Both the position numbers and the translations under genes were made by a program. Below, piece after piece: positions 39,908-51,720 of a stretch of DNA of 64,000 nt. Numbering within the stretch: position 1 is the stretch's first letter; each line of letters begins with the position of its first letter. This DNA is from Polydactylus sextarius (taxonomy: Eukaryota; Chordata; Actinopteri; Polynemidae): contig CM028927.1 in NCBI GenBank assembly GCA_016801845.1, positions 11,620,001 through 11,684,000 on the forward strand. Direction: 5' to 3'. Below the pieces are notes generated by a model that worked only from the letters and a program-made list of their open reading frames with translations, was not told the DNA's origin and searched no databases.

Positions 39908-41449
39908 TGCTCGCACACAATCTCTCAAACCCTCGCCCAACCCCCCACCTCGCCTTTCTCGCATTTGACCACTTGTCAAGGGATGTTTATGGGCCATTGT
40001 TTGCAGTGCTGATGATCATTGTCACTGGTTGATTCCATTACCCATAGCCTTCTGATGGATGGGGCCTACCCTGACGTCCACTGATATGGGTGTCCTTGAC
40101 CACTGGGGCAGACACAGCGAGCGGAGGGGGGCAGTTGGGTGTAGAGTTGGATCTTTTATTTTTTTATTCCATCGATAGTAGGATATATCTTCTTTGTCAA
40201 ACTGTGTTAAGGTGGTTGATTTGCAGGTGTGATGAAACAGAACTGCAGCAGAACATTTTTTAGGTACAAAATGTCAAAGCATGTTTTGAGCAAATTTCTG
40301 AAATGTGGGTAAAATTTAAAAAAATGAAGCATGTGACAAGATTACATATTTGATTTGAAATAAATATGCGGTATGATGTGCAGTAGAAGTTGAGTCTGAG
40401 TTGTTTTTTTGGCATGAAATCAGGTTTGGATGAAAGTAACTAATTTGTTCATCAGTATAGTCACAAAACGAATCATGTGTTTGATGTTACATAAAAAATG
40501 TGGTCACATCTGGAAAGAAAAAATGTTGACTGGTGGAAGTAAACTAGAAACACTTGTGTTACAGTCAGAACTTCACTTTCACATTCTTCTACTTTCTTTC
40601 CCTCTTTACAAAAAAAGGGTCATTATTACTATTTACCATAGAGGACTTTGTCACTTATATGTTAACATATCTTGCTGCTCCACTTCCTGAAATGACTGTA
40701 CAAGATTGTTTTCATTCTTAGAAATTAAGACACTTGTTGTAATATAAGTGACAATTCAGAAATGAACAATACATGTAATGTATTGCATCTCTGTCTCCTA
40801 GAAATGAATGTTTTCCACACTATGTTATGGCAGAAAAATAATCGTTGGCTGGAATATGGTAACGGACAGCTCTACATGAAGCTCTATATATTATAACGGC
40901 AGTAATAAATCCAGGAGGAGGGTGTTAATAAGTGGTGGGCATAGAGACAGTTAGGGTCAAAAAGTACAAGTCAACAACAATCGGCAACAAGAGCACTTGG
41001 TTGTGGATTAAATATTAATAAATGTATTGTGTCTGAACTTTTTCAGTGGTAAACCAGATCTAAATCTCTCCCTGACTTTAAACTTATGGCTACATTTAGG
41101 CACTTAACGGCACTTGTTTAATAAAGCTGTATTTACTACAAGCGAATATGGTACCACGGGATATTTTGGCAGAAAAACAAATGTGTTGTTTGTGAACATT
41201 TCAGTGATTTAGTCCTTAAAAGAAAACAGTCCTGTTGCAGCTTTTATTTCCTACATAGCATACTATATTCTGTTGTTTAGTTGTACAGAAATGTCTTCTC
41301 TTACATACCGAGTCAAGCAACCAGTACCTGTGCACGTGCTTTAATAACACAATTACGTGACTGACCACACCAAGTTTATATTTTATGTAAATCACGTACA
41401 CAGTCCACGAGGATGTGTCTGCAGCCTAATAGAGGAAACAATGTAAAGG
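39908..41449. other. Gene-free sequence
   Basis: AT-rich; nothing recognised. Confidence 0.5.
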
Positions 41450-42330
41450 AAAATGCAGGGACTTTGTTGTTGAATTGATACAGCACCTTAATGTAAACTG
41501 TGTTAATTGCAGCATTAATTGCACCACAAAGGCTTTCATGTTGCCTGCTGGCAGCCTTTATTTCAAGCACAGTCACTCTATAGATTAAGTGTTTAAATGA
41601 CAAAAGAGATTGAGAGATTGATGAGTAATAAAGCCCAGTTAATCAGCTTTTATTTATTCTTATTAAGACCTTAATTCATGTAATATAACTTGGTTAAAGA
41701 GTAAACATGACAGTTGTAGTAATTTGTGGTGCTTTCCTCTGGTCTTAATCACATTATCACAGTGCATGTAAATGCAAGCAACGCTGAGGGTTTGCCTGTG
41801 GTCCGGCCTCCTGCAGTGCTCAAGTGTCACAATATTATTTGAAAATGTCTTCACCGTCTCATTGAATCAGCTTTGCCGACCCGCTAAAACAGATGAGCTT
41901 GAAGTTAAGGAATCATTCAGAGGTCACACATCACCAGCAGACAGCTGCAATTACTGATGGGAGAAGATGGGCTTGGATTTAACCAGGCCGGGGCCATGAT
42001 GTAGTGTCAGTGAGGGATCGGCCGTGCTGTTGGGTGACGGTGGATGAAGCAGTGTTGATAGCTAAAACATTTACCGTAGATCCAGCTATAGTCATTTTTC
42101 ACAGAGCCCAGGCATCATTGATCAGGATGATATCTGGCACAGGGGGGAATGTGTAGTTAAAGGCACATGTTTAACAAGCTTCTGCAGCATTTCCCAAAAA
42201 ATTATCACATAAAGACTTTTCATTATTATTCTGAACAAAGACAGAGCTGTTTCCTATCCTTCGGATCTCTTTTGTCAGCCCATTCTCACCGGACAGATTA
42301 GTGTTCTTAGACGATGGCTTCCTAGATCAG
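41450..42330. promoter_or_regulatory. Largest enhancer-like block in the desert
   Basis: Nearly 900 bases without simple repeats. TAAT-core words include GTGTTAATTGCAG, GCATTAATTGCACC, GACCTTAATTC and GCTGCAATTACTG. Others include TGTGGTCC (RUNX-like), TCTTAATCACATTATC and GATTTAACCAGGCCGGGGCC. Composition shifts gradually and frames are short. Length and motif density suggest one or more long conserved elements. Conservation not tested. Confidence 0.45.
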
Positions 42331-43342
42331 TCAAAATAATGTTCTGAGGTAGAAACAAGGGCACATTCTGCTTTCTGATGCACAAATTAGCTCCAGTTTG
42401 CTTAAGTGTCTTAATGATAGTTGAATTAAACAATTTCTATTTCCAAGTATCTAAGTATTTCCAAGTGTCACCTGGACGCCTTGTTCCTTTAAAACAACAC
42501 CACTGTACAAAAAAAAGCAGGATAACCCAAGTCTCCGATAAAACTAACATTAATGGAACTGTGATATGCAAAGCTATGCTAATTTTATGCATACTGTCAA
42601 CTTACATAGTGGCCGTACCTCGTTCATTTCAAAAGCTATGACTGCAATTAGATGACAGTTGATTGAAATCATTTGTGTTTTATGATTCTGTTACTTTTGA
42701 GAAGTGACAGGACGTTGTACAATTTGGTGACAGTGTATTTTTACCGCACTAGGAGATTAAGTGCTATTACTGACCTTGATGCAAACCAACGACTAACACA
42801 TTTCAAACAAACTACTCACTTATGTCAGTGATTTGCATGTGTTGTGTCATATACCATATTCCCAGATTACCTAATGATATATGCTTTAATATGGCACACG
42901 GAGCGTGTTCAAAGCGATACGCTTACTATACCTTTACAGTGACTTAACATGTCTGAAACACAGAAAAACTGAAGTGATAGTTTAAGGGCTGTGGGGAAAA
43001 AAGAAGTCTTATCAGTTAAGACTTGCTTTGTATGTAGGATTTTTTTCCCTTTCTCTCCTTGGAAGGCAGGGGTGCAGTTGATGAATTCTTAAGCAGATCT
43101 AGCTGATAATTGTATTTCATAACTGTCATGTGGAGAGGGACTGTCCGCTGAGAAGCTATTTGTGTCACTGCATCTCTCTCCCTCTCTGTCTCTGTGTGTC
43201 TCTGCAGCCTCTTCAATAAAACTCAAATCACGACAGAGATTGTTAAGTCTACCTCCAAGATTATTAAATCCAAATGGAGAATTTATGGGTGACACTTCAT
43301 AACAATTAATCTGAGATGCTTGATTAATAAAGTTCGCTCACC
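42331..43342. other. Gene-free sequence
   Basis: AT-rich. A small ATTA-rich stretch at about 43250-43340 may be regulatory. No exon recognised. Confidence 0.45.
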
Positions 43343-43380
43343 CCACCACCACCACCAGCAGCAGTAGCAGCATCACCAGC
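43343..43380 (+). repeat. Interrupted CAC/CAG triplet repeat
   Basis: CAC units followed by CAG-type units with AGT and ATC interruptions. Not in a supported exon. Confidence 0.65.
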
Positions 43381-43663
43381 CCACCCCACCTTTTCTCTCT
43401 TCACCCTCCCCATCACTAAAGTTGTCCTGTTTGAGTGGGATGGAGGAGGAGGGGAACAGACGTACGGGTGGCAGGATGGTTGTCAGGGACGACATGAGTG
43501 TCATTCTTTTTGATTAATGGAGCATTGTGACCCCGCCCCTAACCCTCCTTCTTTCCCAGCATGCCCACTCTCACCTCTGCAAAGCCCCCCCCCCTCCCTC
43601 CATAACAGGTAAAAATAGATGTGGGCCAAGTTATGCTCTCCATTTGGATTCCAGATAGACATG

Positions 43664-43968
43664 ATCTGATAGAGGGAGGGAAAAAAAAGATAGTGAACAA
43701 AAAGTGAAGAAAAAAAAATGGAGAATGGAAAGAAAGCTGATATAAGAAAAGAAAGAGAGGGGGAAGAAGAGGAAGAAGACAGAGATGCAAAGAATTAACA
43801 GAAAGATAGAAAGAAAAAAAAGAGAGCGAGCACAAGAGAAATGTTAATAATGAGCAAGGAGAGACAGAGATGAGACGGAGATAAATACAGAACAAACTAA
43901 ATAAAGGAAAAAAAGGAGGGCTAGACAGGGAGCAGGAAGGAGAAAAAGGGAAAGCAGAAAGACAGATT
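43664..43968 (+). repeat. About 300-base purine-rich tract
   Basis: Almost all A and G on the + strand with sparse pyrimidines, built from GAAA, GGA and AGAG words. The opposite strand gives a 118-codon Phe/Leu/Ser-rich frame that is a by-product of the composition. Confidence 0.8.
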
Positions 43969-44060
43969 TTTGGAGAATGTCACCTACCTAACCTTGTCAC
44001 CATGTTAAGTCAGCTGTGATTAATTAGTTGAGTGAGACTGAGCAATTAGGTCAGGAGTTT

Positions 44061-44113
44061 GGGTGTGTATGAGTATGATTGTGTGTGTATGAGTATGATT
44101 GTGTGTGTGTGTG
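44061..44113 (+). repeat. Tandem 20-base repeat followed by (GT)n
   Basis: Units 44061-44080 and 44081-44100 differ at one base and share TGTGTATGAGTATGATT; a short (GT)n run follows. Confidence 0.85.
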
Positions 44114-44959
44114 AATGCTCATGTCTGTGTCCAACTCTTTTTTTTTTTTTTCAGTCAAGATCATTTCATTAAAAAACAAGATATTAAACATTTTTTAGAA
44201 GGAGAAGATCGAGAAAACTTCAGACCAACAAAAGGACAAAAGACAAGACAATCCTAAAAATCCAAATCCAAATTTAAGTGATAGGTTTAAACATGAGACA
44301 GTAAAGACAAAACAACAATATATAAATAAATATGGATATTATAAAAGGTATCTTACAAGTCCAATCAGCAATCAATCAATTATGTCAAGAATGATCCCTT
44401 AAGGAAATATTAAATCTCTGCCACCTCGGTGTGATTCATGACCCTCTTATTGTGGTGTCTGTTTACTGTGTCACCAGCTTCAATCAGGGTTATTGTCCTA
44501 GCAGGTGGTGAACAGATCATATTGACCTATGACCTACACATTTGAACATCACGAGGCCGCAACAAACACTGCATATGAATAGTGATGGTTCTGGAAAAAA
44601 AAAAAGGTTTATTTATTATTCCCAAAAGTAAAAGCAGCAGAAGTTTTTTTGTGAATGTACAGACATTCTGAGACTTGTTTTTCATTTTCACATCATGTTT
44701 TTGAATGAACAAGAAAATGCTGAATGCTACTATTTTCATATACTGGCTGTTTTTGCTCGGTTTTCAATTTAGAAAAAACCAAGAGGGGAAAGAGGGAAAA
44801 AAAGATTTTTTTAAGAGCTCTGTGGTGTATTATGGCAGAAATGGCTCCAGATTCATCTGAAACACTGTGAGGATAAGAAACCCTTAGACAAATCCTTGAA
44901 CCAGTAAAGGCTTACAAAAGATCATATTTAACAATGATGGCTATATATTTTCCTTTTTG

Positions 44960-45310
44960 CAATTAAAGAGTCCCTCTGTGTAATTTAATGCTTCTTTTCA
45001 AGTGTCGGGTCCCCTGAGACTTGGCCTGTAGCTATGCCATCGCTCTTGGTGATTATCATTAATGAATGTCGGCGAGGACCATCCCTCAATGTGACTAGGG
45101 AGGAAACACAAGCCCTAATTAAAGGTTCCTATTCATAAATATATGCCTCAAACTACACGGATCGACCGGCACTGTGCACACAAGTCATTTTAATGTCAGA
45201 AAAGCACCTTTTTAAGAGCATTTTCTCCCCTTAATGCACAGCACACCAGCAGCAATGACAGATTTTTGCAGCCAAAGCCCGCAGCGAGGGATCTGTGCAA
45301 TTTGAGATTC
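44960..45310. promoter_or_regulatory. Enhancer-like block
   Basis: High-complexity, CpG-bearing sequence with GATTATCATTAATGAATG, GCCCTAATTAAAGG, TTCATAAATATATGCC and CATTTTAATGTC words. Among the better candidates by eye. Function inferred. Confidence 0.45.
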
Positions 45311-48164
45311 ACAAATTTAAATTTAGGACTAAAGCTGAAGATTAGGATACTCTAATTTGACACACAAGAGGACTGATGGCACACACACACACGCACACAC
45401 ACAAAAAAACACCACTTCAAACTGTATTCTCAGTGTCTAACTGAACATAACAATTCAGTTTTACGTGTTATTCACAAGAGACTGCCGTGTTTTATCGCAA
45501 CAGGATAGAAAGAGCTTCATCATTGTGCATGAATGCTTATTTCTCCGTCTAGGAAATGGAGAATATTTAGAAAATAAAAATGTTTAACAGATTACAAGAT
45601 GTCACCGAGGAATGAAATCAACCTCATTGCTTGTGTTGTCTTATAAAAACTCATTTTAATCACTTTAATTGCTCCAAATGCAAACTGGCAACAACTCATA
45701 AACACAAGTGGTTGCATTGTCACTTGAGTTTCCCAGACAAAGCTATTGGTAATTGTTGCGTGAAGAAGATAATGTTAACATTGAGAATAATATTGACTGT
45801 CTGAATTTTTTTTTTTTTTTTTTTTTTTTTCATAGGGGCTCCGAAAGTCTTGTCGGAAAAAGAGCTTGGTGAGACAAACATTTGGCTGTTTCTCTTTCCT
45901 CCTTAATGGCTGAAAAATGCTAATTGGAGTGCACGTGTCAAAGAAAACAAAAGGCAAGGGAGGAGGAGAGGGAAGGAGTGTGCATGTCAGAAAGCCTGGT
46001 ATTTTGAAACGTGAAATATGTCACTTTATTCAGCTGAGTTGGTAGGAGGATTTTTAGCACAGTTGTTCCAGGAAGCAGGAAATCTCTCTGTCACTCTAAA
46101 CACAGATAAAGTTTTGTCTGTGGTGGTATGTAATGTAGCTCATGTTTAAAAGAAAAACATACCGAGAGAAAGAAAAAGGGGGCAAAAGAGAAAATGATGT
46201 AGGTTTTTTTTTTTTTTTTGCCGAACAATAGTTTCGTGATTCATGCAAAACAAGCTGAAGTTGCTTTTTTTTCCTTTTCCGTTTTCCTTCTCCGTTGTCT
46301 TAAAAAAAAAAAAAAAACATCTTGAATCTCTCTGAGACTCCGATTCCTTTCATGAACTTGCATCTGTCGCTGTGTCGCAGCGTTTGACCACTTTCTTCGT
46401 CCAGAATGACAAAGTCAAAAAAAAAAAACTCAGGTGGGGATTACAGACCTTTAATTGCACTGTCAAAAAACCACAGCAACGTTTCATTTTAAGTGTACAC
46501 ATTAAACAACTCATGGAAAAGTAAATCTCGATAAAATATCAACCCCCCCCCCCTTCTCTCTCCCCTTTCCTTCTATATTCACACTATATTCACAGTTGGC
46601 ATTTTAATTATGCAGTCTTATCTGATAGATGGCGTAGAGATATAGCTCATGTCAAAGTTAGAGCCTCTTCTTTATTAATTTTTTATTATATATTCTTATA
46701 TTCAGGCTGTCGATGAGTGTCTGGAATCTGATAGGACCCATCATTGATTGAAGATTACTCAAGATTATGAGGAGAGGAATTATCATAAGCTGTGAGCCTT
46801 CATCTTTCCAAATGCTAACATGTGAATGACACTGAGGGGAAAACATTACTCTCGGTTTCACTCTTTTGAGGATAAGTTTAGAAGTCCAGGGACTGTGGCA
46901 AATCTTTAAACAAATAACGTCGAAGTATGAAAGAGGAGAAACCTGCTATGTTAAACACCACAAACCCCCCCGACGTTGAATTTATGCTGTGGACCGTTTC
47001 GTCCTCATGTGCCAGTGGAGCCTAAATCTTTTGACACCAGACGTTTATAGCTGCAAAATAGCTCGGGTGGTTAGCCACAGGCCAAAATATGCAACACAGC
47101 GTTAATTATTTATGAATATGAAGAGGTAGGCATTAAATTCTCAGCTTGGGTCATTATGATTTTTGTCAATATACTTCTGGTACAAGCACAATTATCCAAA
47201 AAATATATCCTTAAATGTAACTGGAATAAAAATAAAACATGCGGAAAAATGAGCCCCTTAGGGCAAAATATTAATTCTGTAAAAATGACCAAAGTATTAT
47301 ATTTATATATTAATGTGTATGATTGGTTGGTCTGAAAACTCTTCTTTTAAATGTACTGGAGCTAGTTTTTTTTTTTTTTTTTAAACTTGTTTATTGGGGT
47401 TGAAAAAGGATGTAAATTAATGGAACTGTGCTACACTGTGTGGCTGCAACGCACATTGTGTGTAATTTTAGCATAGAATAGATTCTTTTTCAAGAAACAG
47501 ATCGTGTGAGAGGATCATGTGATGCTTTCTGTGGTGGTGGTGATGATGATTACGAATAGAGGAGGCGGACAGGGGTAGTAATGAGGCTGCGGAGGGAAAG
47601 GAAAGACAAAAAAGAAGGAGGGAAAAAAAAACGTTGAAGATTTGGGTAAATAATTATAGTCTTCGTTGTCATGGAGGATGTAGTTTTTTTTTTTTTTAGC
47701 TGTGTATTTTTGTGTCGGATGATCGACCTGCAATAACACACCACGACCTGTGTAAAGATTTCAACAAAATGTGAACACACAAACTTCAAGCCATGACTTT
47801 GGTTTTATTTTTGTTTTGTTTTGTTTTGTTTTTTTTCAAACTGTTCATTAGATTTTACAAATAATTTTCATAATTGCTGGTTGACACACAGTAAAAGATA
47901 CAAATGGAAAAATAGCTCTGTAGAGAATATAATTGTGGGAGTTTGAGTGAAAATTGTTTTCAAAAAAAAAAAAAAATTAAACAAAGTGATATTTTTACAT
48001 ATTAATATCTTGTTTCCCACAAACTTTAAAACTTTTATTAATGTCATAATCATATGTGCAAGAAAGTTATGTTAGTCTGGCATATTTTTATTCTTATTAA
48101 AACCACAGAGTATTAATAAAATTTACACAATATTCAAAATAAGGTATCTTGTTATTTGATCAGA
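45311..48164. other. Gene-free sequence with many homopolymer runs
   Basis: T-runs at 45806-45830 (25 bases), 46203-46219, 47367-47382 and 47684-47697; an A-run near 46302-46317; a C-run at 46542-46553; and (TTTTG)n at 47805-47836. No exon recognised. Confidence 0.5.
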
Positions 48165-48290
48165 TAAGTTTGAGTCCCTCACCTGATTTATTACAACTTG
48201 CACGACTCCTTTTCCAGTATGATCCAGGACATCTCTTTTTTTGTTTTAAATCAGCTTAAAACAGCTCGTCTTTAGACAGTCATGTCAAAC
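48165..48290 (-). ncRNA. Candidate antisense transcript, exon 3 with stop codon and AATAAA
   Basis: On the minus strand a strong acceptor (long T/C tract ending CCCCCAG, AG at 48292-48291) opens this block. All three frames hit stops within 20 bases; the frame continued from exon 2 ends in TAA at 48274-48272. An AATAAA signal lies at 48192-48187, so the transcript could end near 48165-48175. Alternatively a good donor (CAG|GTGAGG, intron from 48182) would make 48183-48290 a 108-nt internal exon. The intron between exons 2 and 3 would be 1838 bases. Prediction from signals only. Confidence 0.35.
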
Positions 48291-49789
48291 CTGGGGGAGA
48301 AAAAAAAGACAGAGACAAAAGAAAGTAGTAATGTATGTAAATATACACAAGGACTAACATGAACGTTCTCACTCGCTCTGAGGGGAGTATCTTCTTCATG
48401 CACAAGAGAAGGAAACACGATGACATGTCATAACGCTGTCACTGATGGGCTTCATGTGTACAAGTTGGGGGGGGCTGTTTGTGTGTTCGGCTATTGTCAT
48501 ACATGCACACGGACACGGGTGGTCGCATCACAGGTAGAGTAACTACTGTAGCAAACAGTTTGGATCATACGTGACTGTTTGTACCAACCCATTAATGTTA
48601 GAAGTTGTTGCACGTGGAGCACGTGGTGTATTTTGGGTCGTAGGTGACAGAGCAGTAGTGTAATTTGATAGAAAGTGAACTAAAATAAATACGTTTTATT
48701 TGGCTTTTATTACATAAAATAATAAAAGCCCAACAGTTGACAGCGTGTGTTTAACAGCTATAATCCAGCTGTGAGGTTACAAACACTCTAGTGATATTGA
48801 TTTAAATCAAAGTGATTCACTTTTACGTTCATTTCATATTTGCCAGTGAGGTGAGAGCAGAAAGGAAGAAAGAAATAAAATTACTTTTACAACAGAAAGT
48901 TAATTGTAAATACAGAAAACTGTATAATTTAGGGAAATTCAAGCTTGCCCTCATTTTGAATAAGTCCTGCTAGTGTACAGACATTTCAGTGCACAGATTG
49001 TTACTACCCCTGCCTCTTGAACCACATGTCCCCCCCTGCTGGCCTAGGATCAGATCCTGCACACGAGCTTCTCTACTGTGATTCATCAACTGTCTATCTG
49101 CTTCTTAAAAACCTTTTTCTTTTCTTTTTCTTTTTTTTTTTACATTAAGAGAGCCCAGTTCACTCACACAAATAACATCACAAAATAAGACTCACTACGT
49201 CAGTGTAGTCTGGTTTATGTTGTTTTATTTTGACAGAGACTTTTATTCTTTTTAGATTTTGTCTCTGACCTCTTCATTTGCCCGAGTAAAGGTCATTCTT
49301 TCATAAAAACCCAGACGGTTGAAAATAGTTTAAAATAAAACTAGTGAATCACTCTAGTGAATCATCATTGGTCTGTATTATGCACGTCAGTAAATGTTTT
49401 TTTTTTTTTTTTTTTTAAGGAGCTGAGAAGACGTTCACATCTCCGTCCATGATGTCACAACAAACAAGCTTTTATGTTTGATGTTTATGTGCGTGAGGTG
49501 CTGCAGTAATAACTGCCAGTCTTGTGGTGTTCAGGTCACACTGGATTCACCTCACAGGAAAACAAATTCAGACACTTAACTCAAAAGTCAGCATCAGGAT
49601 TTCTTAACATTATGTTAAGTGTTTAACATGTTATGTTAAGTCAGCACAATATGAAGAGTAAAGGTGATAACTTTGTGAAAATGAATAGTGATGATTTAAA
49701 ATTAAAGAAATTAAACTGAGATTCTCTCACACTGAATATAAAAGTATATGTGCATGCATTATATATGTGTAAGTCTATATCATATGTCC
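48291..49789. other. Intervening sequence between candidate antisense exons
   Basis: AT-rich, with T-runs at about 49131-49141 and 49397-49417. A short direct/inverted repeat of ATGTTAAG lies at 49601-49642. No coding exon is seen on either strand. Confidence 0.4.
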
Positions 49790-50075
49790 TGTGTGTTTGC
49801 AGACTTTGGGATGGAAATAATAGTGACGTAATTGGGCTCCATCAATCAGCGGGCAGGGCGCTTTGACAGACAGGGACAGACAGATGTTGGGGCGGTACTT
49901 GGTATTTCTTTTACCGCATAACAAGCGACATCAGACGTCTTTTGTGCGCAGTTTATCAGCGGCTCTAAATCACGGAGCGTAAAGACGCAGAAATCTGTGC
50001 GTAACGAAGAGAGACAACAATCGGCTAGAGTGTTTTTTTATTATTATTTATCATTATTTTTATCTTTAAATATAA
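49790..50075. promoter_or_regulatory. Candidate conserved regulatory element near the antisense exons
   Basis: High-complexity block with a CRE-like word (TGACGTAA), ATCAATCAGC (TALE/Hox-like) and CTTTGACAGACAG (TGACAG, the MEIS/TGIF core). CpG content is higher than in the AT-rich flanks. It lies within the intron of the candidate antisense transcript, about 2.6 kb upstream of the tshz start. Confidence 0.35.
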
Positions 50076-50128
50076 AAATGTGAGATTGAGAAGGTAAAAG
50101 GAAAAAAATAAATAAATCAGAGACTCAC

Positions 50129-50232
50129 CGGAATCTGTTGAACTGAATCTGGCGCCACGATTTTGTACAAAGTTTATAATCCAGTACGATCCGGTCCGAA
50201 CCTCCTGTGGTCGAACCGGAGCCGGTGTAAAC
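50129..50232 (-). ncRNA. Candidate antisense transcript, exon 2 (104 nt)
   Basis: On the minus strand a pyrimidine tract ending CTCCGTCTGCAG (AG at 50234-50233) precedes 104 bases of CpG-rich, high-complexity sequence, then a near-perfect donor (CCG|GTGAGT, intron from 50128). Two of three frames are open through the exon. One joins in phase to the ATG at 50418 and to a stop in exon 3, giving a 49-residue frame. The peptide (segments such as SGSTTGGSDRIV and KSWRQIQFNRF) is not one I recognise. The other open frame makes the coding case weak, so a non-coding RNA is at least as likely. Confidence 0.35.
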
Positions 50233-50391
50233 CTGCAGACGGAGGAAAAGCGCGTCCAGTGTGATCTGAGCCACTTCTCATGTCATCCAACTTATGTTGT
50301 GATTATCACTGCACCCTCTGTTACTCAGTCATTAAAAAACAAACTTGAGTTTTCTCTCTCTTCTTCTTTCTTTCTTCTTCACTGTCCTCAC

Positions 50392-50418
50392 CGAGCAGTA
50401 TCTGAAATAAAGGGACAT
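50392..50418 (-). ncRNA. Candidate antisense transcript, 3' end of exon 1 (start of transcript unknown)
   Basis: On the minus strand a consensus donor (CTCG|GTGAGG, intron from 50391) follows an ATG at 50418 with G at -3. An in-frame TGA lies just upstream of this ATG. The exon would begin somewhere to the right, toward the tshz promoter. An AG preceded by pyrimidines at 50403-50402 could instead make the last 10 bases a microexon. The interpretation is a divergent transcript leaving the tshz promoter. It rests on splice signals alone. Confidence 0.3.
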
Positions 50419-51181
50419 TTCATTTCATGGCATCTCATTTAGGATAAACATTACCCTGCTTGTGTGCCCTTTATAAACACTTTATGGAGGATAATAGTTA
50501 AGGATGAAGAGTAGACTATTAATGGAGTCTCTTGTAGATTCAGAGCCCCTCCCCTTCCACCAGAAGCCTCACTAAAAAGGTGTAACGAATCGATCTGCAG
50601 CCTCCATTGTCCCACTAAAGAGGTCACCGAAAAATATCCACTTTTTTTTTCCTCGCAAACTTAAACACAAGAGCAAAGAGCTGGTCTGCACCATCTGAAC
50701 CAGTCAAACACACTTTGGCGTCATATTTATTTTTCTTATGAGGGTGAAAAAGTCAAGTGCAGACGTTATTTTTCACTCTCAAAACAGGCCTAAACGTGAA
50801 GTTATTTGCGTTACCTCACTGATCAGAGTCTGAATCTGTGCTCGATTTATTAGTAACTGATATTTATTAAGAGTATAGATATAATCCAGGTCTAACTAAT
50901 AGGTTTGGTCTGTGTGTGTGTGTGGTAGTGTGTTTGTGTGTGTGCGTGTGGTTGTGTGTGTTTATTTATTTCTATGTATATTTGTTTTGCAGTTTGGGTC
51001 CAAAAATATGTCTATTGAGAAATCGAGCAGCGGTGCTTGTTAAAGCAAATTTTACATCAACTTTTCTTTTCCTTCCCAAGCACATCTCACTCCCTTGTTT
51101 TCAAGTTTACAAATCGTGCTCCTCGTGTATCCATCCACAAACAGGACGCACCTCTTGTGTGTGTGAGAGAGAGAACGAAGA
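50419..51181. other. Intergenic sequence between candidate antisense exon 1 and the tshz promoter
   Basis: Contains a T-run (50641-50650) and a (GT)n-rich run (50911-50963). Any transcription start of the candidate antisense RNA would be expected here, but no core promoter element is clear. Confidence 0.35.
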
Positions 51182-51215
51182 GGGTGGGGGTGAGGGGGTA
51201 GGCTGGGGAGGGGGG
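51182..51215 (+). other. G-quadruplex motif upstream of tshz
   Basis: Five runs of three to six G are separated by loops of 1, 3, 6 and 1 bases on the + strand. This meets the usual G3+N1-7 quadruplex rule with one run to spare. It lies about 1.4 kb before the tshz start codon, at the upstream edge of the promoter-like region. Folding in cells is not shown. Confidence 0.55.
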
Positions 51216-51239
51216 CTGGAAGGCGTTGAAATGAAAGCC

Positions 51240-51470
51240 ATCCCAGTGAACAATTAGAGCAGCGGATTGACAGGTGGGCTCTGACTGTCAGGGTGACGCT
51301 TGTGGAGGGGTGGAGTAAAGGAGAGGCCGGAAAGGCAGCTGGATGTGTCTGTCTATCAGTGGGAGCTGTCTGAACGCACCGCGCATCACCAAATGTGCGC
51401 ACATTTCACTGCGGAGAATATCCGGAGACGCTCGTTGCGCTTTTGAGAATAAATATAATAATAAATAATA
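51240..51470. promoter_or_regulatory. Candidate tshz promoter / proximal regulatory block
   Basis: A high-complexity, CpG-containing stretch about 1.2 kb before the coding start, with few simple repeats between two repeat-rich flanks. It includes GC-box-like and E-box-like words and a CGCGCATCACC-type segment near 51380. It sits between the G-rich tract at 51182 and the (CA)n tract at 51726. No TATA box or initiator can be called with certainty. Confidence 0.3.
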
Positions 51471-51720
51471 AAGAAAATAAAAGAAAGAAAAAAAAAACCA
51501 ACAAGCCGGGAAACAACAACAACAATAACAACAACAACAAGAAGCAGCAGCCACAGTCTGCGGCTCAGAGGGCGGGCCTGCTCCTTGTGTTTTCTGATGA
51601 GTTTCTGAGAAATTCGTCAAGTGTCCATGTTGACAATCGGGCGGACAGTGTATCTGTGAGTATTTCATTATCCAGGGGGTGTTTTCACACAGACGGGGGA
51701 GCTGATTGCTGCGGGCTTTC

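Noticed and set aside
39524..39997. 157-codon minus-strand frame
   Set aside because: Crosses both a (CA)n and a (TA)n microsatellite; held open by the repeats.
43539..43895. 118-codon Phe/Leu/Ser-rich minus-strand frame, membrane-like
   Set aside because: The hydrophobic look comes from reading a purine-rich tract on the opposite strand.
44139..44400. T-run followed by A-rich sequence, considered as a reverse-oriented processed retrocopy
   Set aside because: No flanking duplication and no recognisable gene sequence found.
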